Positions 29,365 to 41,300 of a stretch of 64,000 nucleotides of DNA are shown here, piece after piece (position 1 is the first letter of the stretch; each line of letters starts with the position of its first letter). The notes below the pieces were generated by a model. That model worked only from the letters and a program-made list of their open reading frames with translations. It made no database searches and had not been told where the DNA came from. The DNA lies in NCBI GenBank assembly GCA_024036415.1, contig JAMWET010000548.1, positions 231,001 through 295,000 on the forward strand, written 5' to 3'. The stretch is from Prochilodus magdalenae. Taxonomy: Eukaryota; Chordata; Actinopteri; Characiformes; Prochilodontidae. The position numbers were made by a program, and so were the translations under genes.

Positions 29365-30595
29365 AAGAAGATAAAGGTCACCAGGAACATTAAAAGATGA
29401 TACATTTAGACTGATATGATCAATATTTATTGAGCTACACATACAGAAGTAGTGTCTCTCAGTATGGCGTTGGGTGGCCATGTTTGCTAGCGCAACATGC
29501 CAGTCATCTCAGCATGGAGTTGCAGGGGTTCCTAATGGTGTCCTGTGATAATCCATCCCATGCATCTTAAATATTCTCACACAGTTCCTGCAGATGGTGT
29601 GGTAGATGTGGAGGTGGCGTGTGACATGGGACAACAAACTGTTCATCTTGTCGCTGACCACGGTGCCTCCACACACAGACTTGTTAGGTGTCTCCACCAA
29701 TACAAAAGGAGGACTCATCACTAAAGATTGTCACTAAAGCTGCCATTCTGAATCACTCCATCGCAGTCTGGCACGACACCATTGCAGTCTTTGGCGGTGC
29801 TGACATGGTATTAAGGGGAGTCATGGAAACGGTCTGCATGAATGAGGTTCTGCGTCGTGACTCATGGAGGGCATTACTCCTTGCTTAATGTCAATTGTGG
29901 CTGTTGGGTCAATTAAGTACAACAACAAGACCCTGTCCCTGCTAACATCACGTGTGGCCGAGCGTGAAACTTGAATTATTTGCGTATCTCATGATGTCAC
30001 ACCTACAGGGGTTGGACAATGAAACTGAAACACCTGGTTTTAGACCACAGTCATTTATTAGTATGGTGAAGGGCCTCCTTCTGCGGCCAGTACAGCGTCA
30101 GTTCATCTTGGGAATGACATATACTGCGTCCTGCACAGTGGTCAGAGGGAGTTTAAGCCATTCTTCTTGCAGGATAGTGGCCAGGTCACTACGTGATGCT
30201 GGTGGAGGTTCGTCCTTCTTGGTGGTATGCTGACATTACCCTGGATACCGTGGCTCTTGATACATCACAAAGACTTGCTGTCTTGGTCACAGATGCGCCA
30301 GCAAGACGTGCACCAACAGTCTGTTCTCTTTTGAACTCTGGTATGTCACTCATAATGTTGTGTGCATTGCAGTATTTTGAGCAGAACTGTGCTCTTACCT
30401 GCTAACTGAACCTTCACACTCTGCTCTTACTGGTGCAATGTGCAATTAATGAAGATTGGCCACCAGGCTGGTCCAATTTAGCCATGAGACCTCCCACACT
30501 AAAATGACAGGTGTTTCAGTTTCATTGTCCAACCCCTGTACACTTTGATGCTTGTCTCTTGATTCCTGCTGGGTGCAACTATTTATGCAGCTACT
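29365..30595 (-). mobile_element. Tc1/mariner relic, family A, with a nested family B element
   Basis: The minus strand carries the family A transposase remnant (block at about 29650-29780, corresponding to the SDES region). The outer end GCTGGGTGCAACTATT lies near 30590. The family B element at 30004-30540 interrupts it and is younger. Confidence 0.6.
30004..30540 (-). mobile_element. Tc1-like element, family B, copy 2
   Basis: TACAGGGGTTGGACAATGAA at the left and its inverse at the right, flanked by TA. Very similar to copy 1 over its whole length, including the same internal deletion, so both probably came from one already deleted parent. Confidence 0.8.
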
Positions 30596-30939
30596 CCTTT
30601 GATGATGAGTCTAAATGCATTGTGTGGCTCCCTCACCCAAACCCTAACTTACCACTCATTTGGATACAAAAAATTTACTGGTAGTTGTAGGCAAGGCAAC
30701 CAACTGTCTGTCATTCCAGTAGATTATATCAGGCCTTTACTAGCTCAGACAGTTATATAGTCTTAGTCTATATTATAGTTATTATAGTCCCTTTATATTA
30801 GATTAAGTGGTGTGGTGATTCAAAATCATACATGAGATAGCTACCCCTTGTGCACCCGCCCCTCCAAATACGTCTCTGATTCCTTGCATGCCTGCTCACC
30901 TAGTTGTTTTCTATACTTTCAGTTCCGCAACCCAACAGA

Positions 30940-31030
30940 ACACTTTCTGAGCCCTGGGAGATCAGATTTACATGCAGTTTCAGTTTGATGCGGTGTTCTT
31001 CATGCTCCAGCTCCCCCGTCACATCTGTTT
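30940..31030 (+). promoter_or_regulatory. Relic of a light-chain V promoter
   Basis: GAGATCAGATTTACATGCAG, then TTTC and TTCTTCATGC, matches the block around the octamer in all three units (GAGATCAGATTTGCATAG, TTTCTGTTCC, TCTTCATGC). The octamer is ATTTACAT at 30966-30973. No TATA, leader or V follows, so this is probably a dead remnant. Confidence 0.5.
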
Positions 31031-31811
31031 GGATGTTCAACTTTGTTGCCTCAAATTAGCTGTTTGTTCAGATCAGCCAAATTCTTTTGCTTGCTAACAA
31101 TGAAAGATGAGTGTCCCTGATTGAGCTCATTTTGTGCTTAGCATCCCTCCCTCTCCGAATACCACCCCCTCCTTTTCATTACATGTTTTCCCTGCTCTCT
31201 CCCTACAAATTAGACCGGGGCCAAAACTGATATCAGATATTATGCTTTTGTTCATTTCATGGGCCTCATGAATTTTTTAGCCTTCGCCTTTATTCAGCTA
31301 CTTCCATTTGTTGTTTGGTTAATTAGGAAAGGAATAAAAGAAAAACTGAACATCCCTTCTTCATAAAAATAATGCTTATCCGTAATACTTGATACTAGGA
31401 CTTGTTAGCTTAATAACTTGAAAAGGACCAACAGCAAAGCTATGAACTATTTGTCGACAGGTGACAGGTGATGATGCAAATGCTGCTACAAACACCTCAT
31501 TTAAACAAACAGCATTATTTTTATAGCACAGCGATGTGTATCTGAGCAGGAGGCATGATGTAATGTCCCATGTTGGTTCCAGACACATTCCTACTTTCTG
31601 CTGACACACACATCATCAACACCATTAGTGTAAGGGTCAGGGTTAGGAGTAGATGTAGTTTTGTGTTGGTGTTGAGTGGGGATAAGGTTTAGGGTTAGAT
31701 TTAACAGACTGCATGACACCCAACTTCAGGTTCAGTTGCACTGAACTGATCTTCAGTTGAATGTTGATTAAAGATGAACTAAGCATCTGCAAAGTATTTA
31801 CAGTGGACTAT
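31031..31811. other. Intergenic DNA, nothing recognised
   Basis: No gene, V remnant or repeat was recognised between the promoter relic and the piggyBac-like element. Confidence 0.45.
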
Positions 31812-33250
31812 TTAACCCTTTGAACACAGCAGGCCGCTTTAGCTGGCTGCCGGAGAGGCATATATACCCAGAAGGCCGCTATATTGCCCCACCTATCTAC
31901 CGTCAATACCCGACGGGCTGCAATACCGGCCATTGCTATAATATTGGTCACACTGCGCATGGGACTCATGACGCTGGAATTTGCTGGTCTAAAATAAGAT
32001 GTGTGGGTATTGTGTGTGGTGTGCGTATAATGCTTACATCATACAGAACTGTTACAAACCACACAACGAACCTGGTAAGCAAGTTCATACTTTCCATGTG
32101 TTTGTTAACGAGCTGTGTCATGACTTGATTGGGACACACCGCCGAACACTGGTGCCCATGTCACGTCGCTAAACAGGAGGAGATGAAGCCAGGCTGCAGA
32201 ATTAACCCAACATCCCACTGGAACAACAGATGCGTGTTTGGGTCGAAAAGTACAAGCAAGCCAAGAGATCAAATCCAGAAGCGTTTGGTCAGAAGGTTTG
32301 GTTCCTCCACCTCACAAGAAAGAACCAAACTCCAGCGCATCATCAGAACAGCATAGAGGATCATTGGATGTAACCTGCCATCACTTCAGCAGATCTACAC
32401 CAGCAGGGTGAGGAAGCGTGCTGGCAAAATTACATCGGACCCCTCACATCCTGGACACTCCCTCTTCCAGACACTCCCCTCTGGTAGAAAACTGCGGTCC
32501 ATCAAAACCAGCACAACACGTCATGCTAACAGCTTTTTCCCCAGAGCTGTAGCACTCCTCAACCACAGTGGACACCTCCCACTGTAAACCTCAAAACATA
32601 CAACTGAACTGTACCAAACCGGACTGAACAGCTATCTGCACTCTGCCTATTTGCACTATGACTATTTGCACACCTGTACAGATGTTCTCTTTCTGTAAAT
32701 ATTCAGGTCATCTGTAACTTTCTATATATAATATTTTTCAACATCTCTCAGCTTCTTCAGCTTTTTATTACCTTTAGTACTTTTTACTTTTTTAATTTAT
32801 CCCCTACCGTATTTATTTTTTAGTGTCATTTTCCTTTAGTTTAATACTGTAAATAATCTGTGTACTTTTTTTTGTTACTTGTTTTGTTATTTGTCATACG
32901 TGTTGCTCTCACCAAGACAAATTCCTTGTATGTGTAACATGGTGAAATAAAGAGATTCTGATTCTGATTCTGATTCTGAAGGACAAGGACCTGCCAAAGT
33001 GCGCTAGAACGATGTACTGGTGTAAATCGTGCAAAGGGTTTCTGTGCATTGCCTCTGGTAATGACAACTGTGACAAAGCGTATCATTCCAAGGCTCAGTT
33101 CTGGCGTTCGGTCAAAACTGCGGCGCTGAATACAATATTGAATGCATTCTGAATACAAACTATTGCATTTTGAAAAAATTGTCGAAAATTGCTGGGGAGG
33201 CCAGGGTTATAGTGCCGGAAGGCTGGGGAGGTCAGTGTTCAAAGGGTTAA
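31812..33250 (+). mobile_element. piggyBac-like element with LINE inserted
   Basis: Both ends are TTAACCCTTTGAACAC in perfect 16-bp inverted repeat, including the TTAA target site at 31812-31815 and 33247-33250. On the right arm the + strand encodes KCARTMYWCKSCKGFLCIAS then GNDNCDKAYHSK. This Cys/His-rich pattern fits the C-terminal zinc-binding domain of piggyBac transposases. The catalytic core is missing, so the copy is non-autonomous. A LINE fragment fills the middle. Confidence 0.8.
32290..32980 (+). mobile_element. LINE 3' fragment nested in the piggyBac-like element
   Basis: The + strand gives the end of a reverse-transcriptase ORF: RTKLQRIIRTA, a stop, RIIGCNLPSLQQIYTSRVRK, then PSGRKLRSIKTSTTRHANSF and FPRAVALLN, with a stop at 32585-32587. 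A 3' UTR follows, ending GGTGAAATAAAGAGATTCTG and a (GATTCT)n tail at about 32955-32980. This is the layout of CR1/Rex1/L2-type LINEs; the exact clade is unresolved. The left edge is approximate. Confidence 0.75.
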
Positions 33251-34514
33251 GTGTTATCTTTATTTATTATTGTATTAAAAAGGTCTCAATAAATTTGAAA
33301 AGAACACAAAAGGATTTTTTGAAGTGTACATTCAATGTAGGATATACAAATTTAGATATAACCATGGCTGTAAGAAAGCCTGGTAGCTGTCATAATACAA
33401 ATGCACAGTAGAGGAGTGTCAAGGTCCATGGAGGGAGTATTGGTCACGGCCCGAATGAGTCAGGTTCCACTCAGGCCTGCTTCAACAATACCGAGTGAAA
33501 AGACTTTATCAGAGACTATAAAAGAAAAGACAATTATTGCAGCGGTGCTTTAACGCAGTTTCATTCAGCATGGCTATAACCAAGAGTTAACCCTTGGAGG
33601 TCACTGTTATCGTCAGCAGTAACAAAAGCAGGGTGTAATTTTAGATTATTTCTCATTCAAGGCTCATTAAAACAAGCTAAACTCTCGGAAAAGTGTGAAG
33701 TCTACACGTAGTGTTGGGGAAAACGTTTGTCAGCCATTGGAACTGAAAAAAAGTGGAAGGAGTCAGGTGTGCTGACCTCTTGAGCCGTAATGCAAACTGA
33801 ACACAGAGGTGACTATAGAATTAACCATGTACTGTACTGTAATTGCATAATTACATAAATTGCACTTTTATAGCTTGTCTTTGTTACTGTTAGGTCTTTC
33901 ATGGATGAAGAACAACCAAGGGAGGCGTGGAACCCACTCTCTGAATTTCTTTATTCATTTACAGTATCTGCTGTGGCAATGACTTAACCGGGCATGATAA
34001 CAATATAATGAAGTATAGTATGGAATGGGAACAGGATCATTAGGTTAAGGAGGTTTAGTCATGTCCACTTGTTAGTAAGAATGTCACTGTTGGGTCTTTC
34101 ATTGATGATGGACAGCTTGGGGAAGCGTGGAACCCACTCTCTGAATATCTCCAGTCATTTACAGTATCTACTATGCGATGCATTTGCCCTTTTCTGATTG
34201 TCTCTGTTATTGTCCTTGTTGCGGAGAATGTGTAAATGGCAGCATCTCACAGTAAGGGTACATCTATTAACGTTACTTTAGAAGAATGACGTTGGCAGAG
34301 CAAAATAGTTACGTAGTACTGCAATTAATTATTAACTAATCATTAACTAACATGATATTAAATGATATCTATCTATCTATCTATCTATCTTTCCCAGAAG
34401 CATCTTAGAGTTTGAGATCATGATTGTTTATTATTGTTTATTACATGATTGTGTTATTCTTTGTGAGCCTTATTGTAAAGCTGACTGCACATGACTCACT
34501 CATGTGCACAAGAG
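33251..34514. other. Intergenic DNA with a local duplication
   Basis: GGAACCCACTCTCTGAAT and CATTTACAGTATCT recur at about 33890-33975 and 34085-34175, a 195-bp-spaced direct duplication. A (TATC)n microsatellite sits at about 34366-34391. No gene was recognised. Confidence 0.5.
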
Positions 34515-34883
34515 TCGAGTCAGAGTATTATGACAACCATCCAATATCCAGAGTAACCGCATGGACAGCAGCTAGGCGGGCTGGGAGTGACTCAATAAGG
34601 TCCTGGTAGGTTGTTGCAGGTATGAGGATAGATAGAGGTAATGATTGAGGTGATAGGGGGCCGGGTTAATACTTGAAGGTCTTGGTCATGCGCTTCCAAA
34701 CAACACTGGACATTTCTAGCAGTGTGACATGTCGCATTGTCTTGCTGGAGGATCCCATCCACCCTAGGTAAGACTATCAGCGCGTATTGGGCCCAGAGAG
34801 TGCCACAAAAACAAGACCGCCTTCATTAGTTTTGTGCTACCACTGTAGAAAGTAGGGCTGTTGGTCATAATAATGTGACTCGA
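34515..34883. mobile_element. DNA-transposon derivative with TCGAGTCA ends
   Basis: Left end TCGAGTCAGAGTATTATGAC; the right end reversed reads TCGAGTCACATTATTATGAC. About 370 bp, non-coding, ends imperfect. Superfamily not assigned. Confidence 0.55.
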
Positions 34884-35559
34884 TTGTGTGTTATTGAGTT
34901 TGGGAGAAACGTTGGATGAGGAGGTGTATACAAACAACAGTGTACAATGTGAGAAAATAATCTTCCATATCTTCTGTTAGATCACACTTCTTGTGTTTCC
35001 TCATGTCTAAATGCTCAGGGGGCCCTTTCGCAGACTTGTGTGGAATGCTTTCAGTCAGTATGACTGCACTGTTCGGCAGTCCAGACTGAGCCCAAGCATA
35101 TCATGTGGCTGAGTGTAATAAAGTATGCCCAGGCAATCTAATCAGATTTGGTAATGATTGACAAGCAAGCCAAAGACGATGCTCCAAAGTCAATAACAGC
35201 CGTGTTGGGAAAGAGAACAGGCAGAAAGCTGGACTCAGTTATTAAATAATATGTTCATGTAATGCTTTGTTCTCTGCTGTAAAAGCTATATTTTATTAAG
35301 GTGCATTAATAAGCCTGGTGAATTCCAGCATGCCTCAACTAAAAACTGTGTCCCTTGTTGGCAAATCTTGTTTTCTTGTAGCATGTAAAGCACATGGATA
35401 TAAATTTGGAACTTGCTCATTCACTCAAGCACAAGTAGAAGTCTTAAAGTAATAAATGTGTGTCCTGAGTTTGACTTATCACAATGCATTGTTATAATTC
35501 AGTAGAAGTATAAGAAAGTATAGTAGAATGTATATAAAATTAGGCTTTTTTAAAAAGAG

Positions 35560-35740
35560 TGAAAATGAGGCATGGCCTGGACAAGTTTCTGCATGTAGAC
35601 CACATGCATCATATAGATTTGAGCATTTGGCCAGATTTGGTGGATGCCTTCCCTGGCACAGTTCCAAGGAGAATTCCCTGTAGACTGGGATTTTAGCTAC
35701 TGCTGGTAGACCGTATCCAATCCATTTTTCATCTACATAC
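35560..35740 (-). pseudogene. Transposase relic, family D
   Basis: The minus-strand sequence matches the middle of the family D element (TCCCAGTCTACAGGGAATTC, then GGCAGGGAAGGCATCCACCAA). It is short and degraded. Confidence 0.5.
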
Positions 35741-35969
35741 AAAAATCAGGCTAAGTTCTACATTTCACACTTCCTTTAGGATGAAGCTGTAGGCCCACAT
35801 ACAATGGTTCTCCTTTTTCACCATCTTCTACAGCTAGTAGATTTCTCCAGCTAGTTACTCCTCACTTCATTTTCCCAAATGTTTTCCTCTCTGTTCTCTT
35901 CTTTCCTTCCCCTCTCTCTCCTTCTCCCTCTCTCTCTCACTCTCCGGCAGCTCCTCTTTGATCCAGCAG

Positions 35970-36420
35970 GCCTGAGTCTTTTCTCCACTGTGTGGCTGGT
36001 CCTCGGGGGATCTTATTAACAAACACGCGGAGCTCATGTTTTATAGCGTTTCATAAAACCCTCACTGTGATCTTTCATTATCCTAACACACTTCTGGAAA
36101 CGGCCGTGGTTCTCGCCTGCTTAATGGTACCCCTAATGGGGGCTAAAGAGTTCAATGTACGTCCTTATGACGTGCAAGCATGAAGAAGCAAGCGGGGAAC
36201 CGCAGGCACTGGCAACAAAGAGAGGAAAAAAGTTATGAAGTCTGCCACTCACGCAGACTCATTTCGGATTGGATGAGAAACGATAGTGAACGCAGCTTTG
36301 TCCTCCACTCTACAAGCTGTGAACTGCCAGGACTCTACTATATACGGCTCTCTAAGTTGTTTTGTGAATTGTTTTGACCACTGGGCAGTACTACTGAACA
36401 GCCATTATCATGAGGGCTCC
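35970..36420. other. Repeat-free block, possible conserved non-coding DNA
   Basis: Balanced composition with no similarity to other parts of the window and no convincing exon. GGGGGATCTTATTAACAAAC and TTCATTATCCTAACACACTT are homeobox-rich words. The open frames at 35992-36183 and 36180-36377 have no domain I recognise. Conservation is inferred from texture only. Confidence 0.25.
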
Positions 36421-36601
36421 AGTGTAATTGTAAAAGGTTTTTTTGGAGACTTGGTAAAATAAATACATGATTATAAACCCAACACTGAATGTCTTCTGTG
36501 ATTATTAATCCTTTTGTCTGCATTGATAAATAGTATTGCTTTTGTTAGCCTGGCTGTTAGCTGTCCAATGATGCCAATGATGCTGAGTCAGTTTGCCAAT
36601 T

Positions 36602-36930
36602 AGAGGCTGTGTTCCTGACTTGTTGATCAAACAGAGGCTGTGTTCTTGACTTGCTGACCACATAGAGGCTGTGTTCCTGACTTATTGACCAAACAGAGGC
36701 TGTGTTCTTGACCTGCTGACCAATCAGAGACTGTGTTCCTTGTCGACCACACAGAGGCCGTGTTCCTGACTTATTATCCAAACAGAGGCTGTGTTTTTGA
36801 CTTATTGACTAACCAGAGGCTGTGTTGTTGACTTGTTGACCAAGCAGAGGGTGTGTTCCTGACTTGCAGACTAATCTGAGACTGTGTTTGTAATTTGTCG
36901 ACCAATCAGAGGCTGTGTTCCTGAAGCCTC
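36602..36930. repeat. Minisatellite, 31-bp unit, 11 copies
   Basis: Units start at 36602, 36633, 36664, 36695, 36726, 36753, 36784, 36815, 36846, 36877 and 36908. All step by 31 bp except one 27-bp unit. The consensus starts AGAGGCTGTGTTCCTGACTT and continues GTTGACCAAAC. Open frames across it are a by-product of the repeat. Confidence 0.9.
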
Positions 36931-37159
36931 CATCGATCAAAGATGGAGAATGTACAAGATGTACAAGAGCCTTTGATGCTGGAAGCGTCGCATGTATCCT
37001 CCTATTATTAAGGTTTCAAGTCAAGTTTGTATCTCAAAGCAAACATACATGATACCGTACTGTCATTACTTCAAGTAGTTCCTTTCTTTGAGAGAGCTTT
37101 CAGAAACATTAAACTCCTCAGACTCACAGTTAATTACTTACCTTTCTAAAGGACACATT

Positions 37160-37660
37160 GGGAGAAAAATTAGTCACCTTGTGTGTTCAAGGTGATAGTA
37201 AATTCAGTCTCAGATGCAGACTGCAGATGGCGCTGTATGAGAATGATGGGGCTATGCAGGGTGTGAGTGATGGGATTCATAGATTGAGAAGAGGTGCTAC
37301 AGTGCAGTGAATGTCTCATTCCATGTGTGCAAAATGGCTCTAAAGCAGATGTTAATGATTGGCTAAAAAGAGTGACTGCATTTGGGCATGGCCAAAGACC
37401 ATAGTGTGAAGGAAGTAGCTGAATCTGCAGGTGTATGGAAGCATATGATCATACGGGTCTACCAGCAGTGGCTAAAATCCCAGTCTACAGGGAATTCTCC
37501 TCGGAATTGTGGCAGGGAAGGCATCCACTAAATCTGGCGCAACTGCTCAATTCTTTCATGCAAGAGTGTCTGAACATTGATGTGGCCTACATCCAGAACT
37601 TGACCAGTCCATGCCAAATCCAATCCCAGCTGTTATTGGTGCTCATGGAGATAGACAATA
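37160..37660 (+). mobile_element. Transposon relic, family D (most complete copy)
   Basis: Left end near AAAAATTAGTCACCTTGTGT, mirrored by the right end of the 54720-55080 copy (AAGGTGACTAATTTTTTGTC). Inside, the + strand encodes GVWKHMIIRVYQQWLKSQST, then CLNIDVAYIQNL. This is a Tc1-type N-terminal segment with the catalytic domain lost. Confidence 0.6.
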
Positions 37661-38654
37661 TTAGATACATTTCAATCACTCTCTGGTCTGCTCGGCCTTC
37701 ATCAGTTAATAAACTTTCTCACATGTCATCAACAATGTGTTATGATATGAAAGAATTAGCTCCCAGATGCACCAGAGACACAACTGAGTTGGAAATCAGG
37801 GCAGCCATGACCGGACTGTAAGTAGAGAAAGCCAGAGTAATAAAAATGGGACTGCCGTTCCACAGAATAATCTGGGAAAATAATAAGAACCGCCTTGAAT
37901 CGATTCACCTTTTGGTGTCATTGGGAGGCTTGCGCATATTTCATGCCATCATTGGGGGGCTAAAACAAAAAAACATTCTTGAGTAATTCCTGAAGGGAAG
38001 ATATGCATCCGCCATGTTAGAGAGATCAAGATATATATATCTATATGACACAAATACACATGTATACTGAGATGGTCCGATGTTGGAGAGATTAATGATC
38101 AAGAATCCATTTGTCCATAAAATACCCATATTACTGAGATGTGGGTTTTTACGCTTAAATTGGCCATAAAGTCCTACGGGTTTGGTTATAATCCCCTTGG
38201 CAGCTTGCATTTCTGTTTCATAATTGTAATTGTTTTGGTTAGCTGTCCTAAACAGCAGGAAAAATATTCCCTCTGCACCTAAGGTTAAAGAAAAGCTCTG
38301 ACAGAAGCATAATCACATACATCAGCTAACCCATAAATGTGTGGATCGCTTCTAACCTTCATGCACACAGTAAAAATGCAACACACCCCATAAAACAGTG
38401 CTAATCTAATATGAGTATCTATATGGGTTAAAGAATAGGGTACCCACTATCTACACTCCGGATTAACAATCACTGTAAATAAATCAATAGTGTTTACAAG
38501 ATTCGCCAAATAGCCTATTAAATGAAATATGCTTAATATGAAACCTATGATAGAAAATACGATAATTTCAGTAATTCCCTGTACTTCACCGGCCGCATGG
38601 CTAAAGATATGTATCACTTTAACTCAACCATACAGCAAAAATATTTTATAGTAG

Positions 38655-38655
<1 letters not shown>
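37661..38655. other. Intergenic DNA, nothing recognised
   Basis: AT-rich sequence with no gene or repeat I can name. Confidence 0.45.
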
Positions 38656-38685
<30 letters not shown>

Positions 38686-38811
38686 TCTCAGTGTAGACAT
38701 TAATTTTGATAATAATATTTATGGTTATTATTGCAATGATCACCTTTATGTCTGGTTATAATTCAGTGTTTATTTATTGCTTTTCAATAAAACGTGGCAT
38801 AAGTTATACAA

Positions 38812-38908
<97 letters not shown>

Positions 38909-38960
38909 GACACACACACACACACACACATACACACACACATACACATACATATATAAA
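38656..38960. repeat. Microsatellites: (TTA)n, then long (AT)n and (CA)n
   Basis: (TTA)n at about 38656-38685; an (AT)n run of about 80 bp at 38814-38897 passing directly into (CA)n-rich DNA to about 38955. Open frames here are simple-repeat artefacts. Confidence 0.9.
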
Positions 38961-40010
38961 ACTTTAATACATCGTGAAATGTATTTTCATGTATTCAATT
39001 TATTAATTGCATTTTCATATAACATAATACTACAAGGTTATGAAATAACATCACTGAAAATATTTAAAAAGCTAAAATGGGGATTTTTCCAATTCTGGCA
39101 ACCTTGAAATAGTTGCTGGCTGTGTTTGAGCAGCAGTGGACAGTGCAAAACTTTTAGAAAAGGGGTTTTAAACCACAAAAAATTCTCTTCACACCAGAGG
39201 CCAGTCTGCAACCTGAATAATTTTCCTTTAGCTCTGGACAGCTAGTTAGCCGGCACGCTCTTATTCACTCCCAGACATAAATGAAGTGGACAGCATGCTA
39301 GCTAGCTAACAACCTGGAGCAGCAGGAAACTTAGCTTCTGCCTTTCAAGTCTCAGGAGCGTGCCAACTATTACAGAGCCTGTGTTGCCTGCGCAGTTCAC
39401 GCTGCGCTTACCTGAATCTTGTGGAGTATTCAAAGCTGCGTTCTGTGATTCTGAAGCAAGATAGCCGCCGTCCAAGGCCTCGAGCGCAAACCCTTTACAC
39501 TTTTGCGATTATGCTAATACATGCAGCGATGCTCTGCACCCTAAATGAGTTTGTGCAATCTAATGCCCCCTCTCCCATATATTACTGTGATTAAATAAGA
39601 TATTCACTCTTCCATTTATTCATTACATTAGCATAGCTGCTATTGTCTGTGACTCTTCAACATTTAAAGGTCCTGGGTGAAGTCATGCAATCAAATGTCT
39701 CTTGTCTGCGATCTCAGCATGAGCTCTATTCTACTGTAGCAATTAGTATTTATAGAAAAGGATGAATCATTTCTACTGTTTATCCAGTTTTATTCAGATT
39801 TTTAAAAGATTAAGTTTGCATATTTGACATAATGAGGCCACGATTAATTTTAAGCCATTAAAAAAAGCAGGTTACATTTGTCGACATTTTCTACAGGTTA
39901 TTTTTTTTTCAGGATGCTGAAGTTTGAAAGATTGGTTGCCCAATCTTGGTTCTGCATTCCTTTTAGTTTTTCTACTACAATGTGTACTACAATTTATGGG
40001 AATATACATA
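38961..40010. other. Intergenic DNA, nothing recognised
   Basis: No gene, RNA gene or repeat was recognised. Confidence 0.45.
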
Positions 40011-40037
40011 TATTCTATTCTATTCTATTCTATTCTA
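40011..40037. repeat. (TATTC)n microsatellite
   Basis: Five tandem TATTC pentanucleotides just upstream of the LINE fragment. Confidence 0.85.
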
Positions 40038-40110
40038 TACAATCCCTACCTGGACCAGGCCCTCCCCTTCTTATGGTAATGGTTAAGAGTCTACCTGTAC
40101 CTCAAGTAAG

Positions 40111-40460
40111 TACAGCTCGACATCCCTGAAGACACATGGAAGACAAGCGTCCAGACTCTTCTCTGTCCTGGCTCCCAGATGGTGGGATGAACTCCCACTG
40201 GCTGTCCGAACTGCTGAGTCTCTTGCAATCTTCAAGCGCAGACTGAAGACCAATCTATTTGTAAAGCACTTAAGCGAGTGAGCGCTAGTAGATGTGTATC
40301 CAGAAATACTTTGACTGACCATAACCTTCCTTCTCTCTAGGTATGAGCGCTGGGCTGGGGTGGCCAGGTAGTGCACTTATGCTTATATATGTCTGTGTAT
40401 TGTTCTCTCTAGGTATCAGCACTGGCCCTTGTTCGAGCAATGTCTGAGTTCATGGCGAGT
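40111..40460 (+). mobile_element. L2-type LINE 3' end with ORF2 C-terminus
   Basis: The frame from 40111 to a stop at 40279-40281 encodes SLKTHGRQASRLFSV, then LAPRWWDELPLAVRTAESLA and IFKRRLKTNLFVKHLSE. This is the typical end of L2-clade LINE reverse transcriptase proteins. The UTR after it, with GAGCGCTGGGCTGGGGTGGC, matches 9640-9740. 5'-truncated. Confidence 0.8.
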
Positions 40461-40769
40461 TTAGACTCTTGTGAGTGGATCAGACACAGCAGTGCTGTTG
40501 GACACCTCAGTGTCACAGCTGGACTCAGAATCATCCATCAACCAAAACTATTCAGCCAACATGAACGTGGCTGATCAGTGTATATATTAAATATAAATAT
40601 AAGTTTTCTTCTTTGGAGCATTATTTGTCCACTAACTAGTCCCGCAGCTCTCAAGATCTCGACATTGTTCCAGATTGTTCTGTGTGATCAGGAATGGTGT
40701 GCTTGTATACAGCTTTTTGACTGGATGCGTGGTTTCAGATTTTTTCCATTATTTTTCCCATTTATGCAT

Positions 40770-41300
40770 TTCAGTGGTAATTCTGGTGACCTGAAATAGT
40801 TGTGTTAAGCACAGGTTAAAGTTAGCATTAGCTAACCGTTAGCTGTTTGATGCCTTGCTACTTATATATTTTAATGGTGGCTCTGGCTAACTGAAATAGT
40901 TGTGTGAAACACAGGTTAAAAGGTAGCATTAGCTAACTGTTAGCTAACTTATTTAATACTTCGCTAGTGATGTATTTTAATAGTGGCTTTGACAAAATAA
41001 AATACTTGTGTGAAACACAGATTTAAGTTAGCATTAGCTAACAGTCAGCTGTTTCATATCTGGCTAGTCATATATTTCAATGGCAGCTCAGGCAACAGGA
41101 ATAGTTGTGTGAAACACAGATTTAAGTTAGCATTAGCTAACTGTTAGCTAACTTGTTTGATATCTGGCTGGTCAAATATTTTAATGGTGGCTCTGGTAAA
41201 CTGAAATAGTTGTGTGAAACACAGGTTAAAGTTAGCAATAGCTAACTGTTAGCTGTCTTGGTTAATTTTTGCCAGTCATGTGTTTTAATGATGGCTCAAT
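40770..41300. repeat. Minisatellite, 99-106-bp unit, about 5 copies
   Basis: Anchor CTGAAATAGTTGTGTGAAAC or variants at 40791, 40891, 40997, 41096 and 41201. Each unit also carries GTTAGCATTAGCTAAC-type inverted words and TTTTAATGGTGGCTCTGG. Confidence 0.85.

Noticed and set aside
36557..36781. Minus-strand open frame with repeated NTAS-type peptides
   Set aside because: It is translation of the 31-bp minisatellite; the unit length is not a multiple of three, so phase changes from unit to unit.
36602..36930. CRISPR-like array
   Set aside because: The units are contiguous tandem repeats without unique spacers, and this is animal DNA.
38706..39107. 133-codon open frame
   Set aside because: Made of (AT)n and (CA)n microsatellites, giving YIYI and THTH runs.
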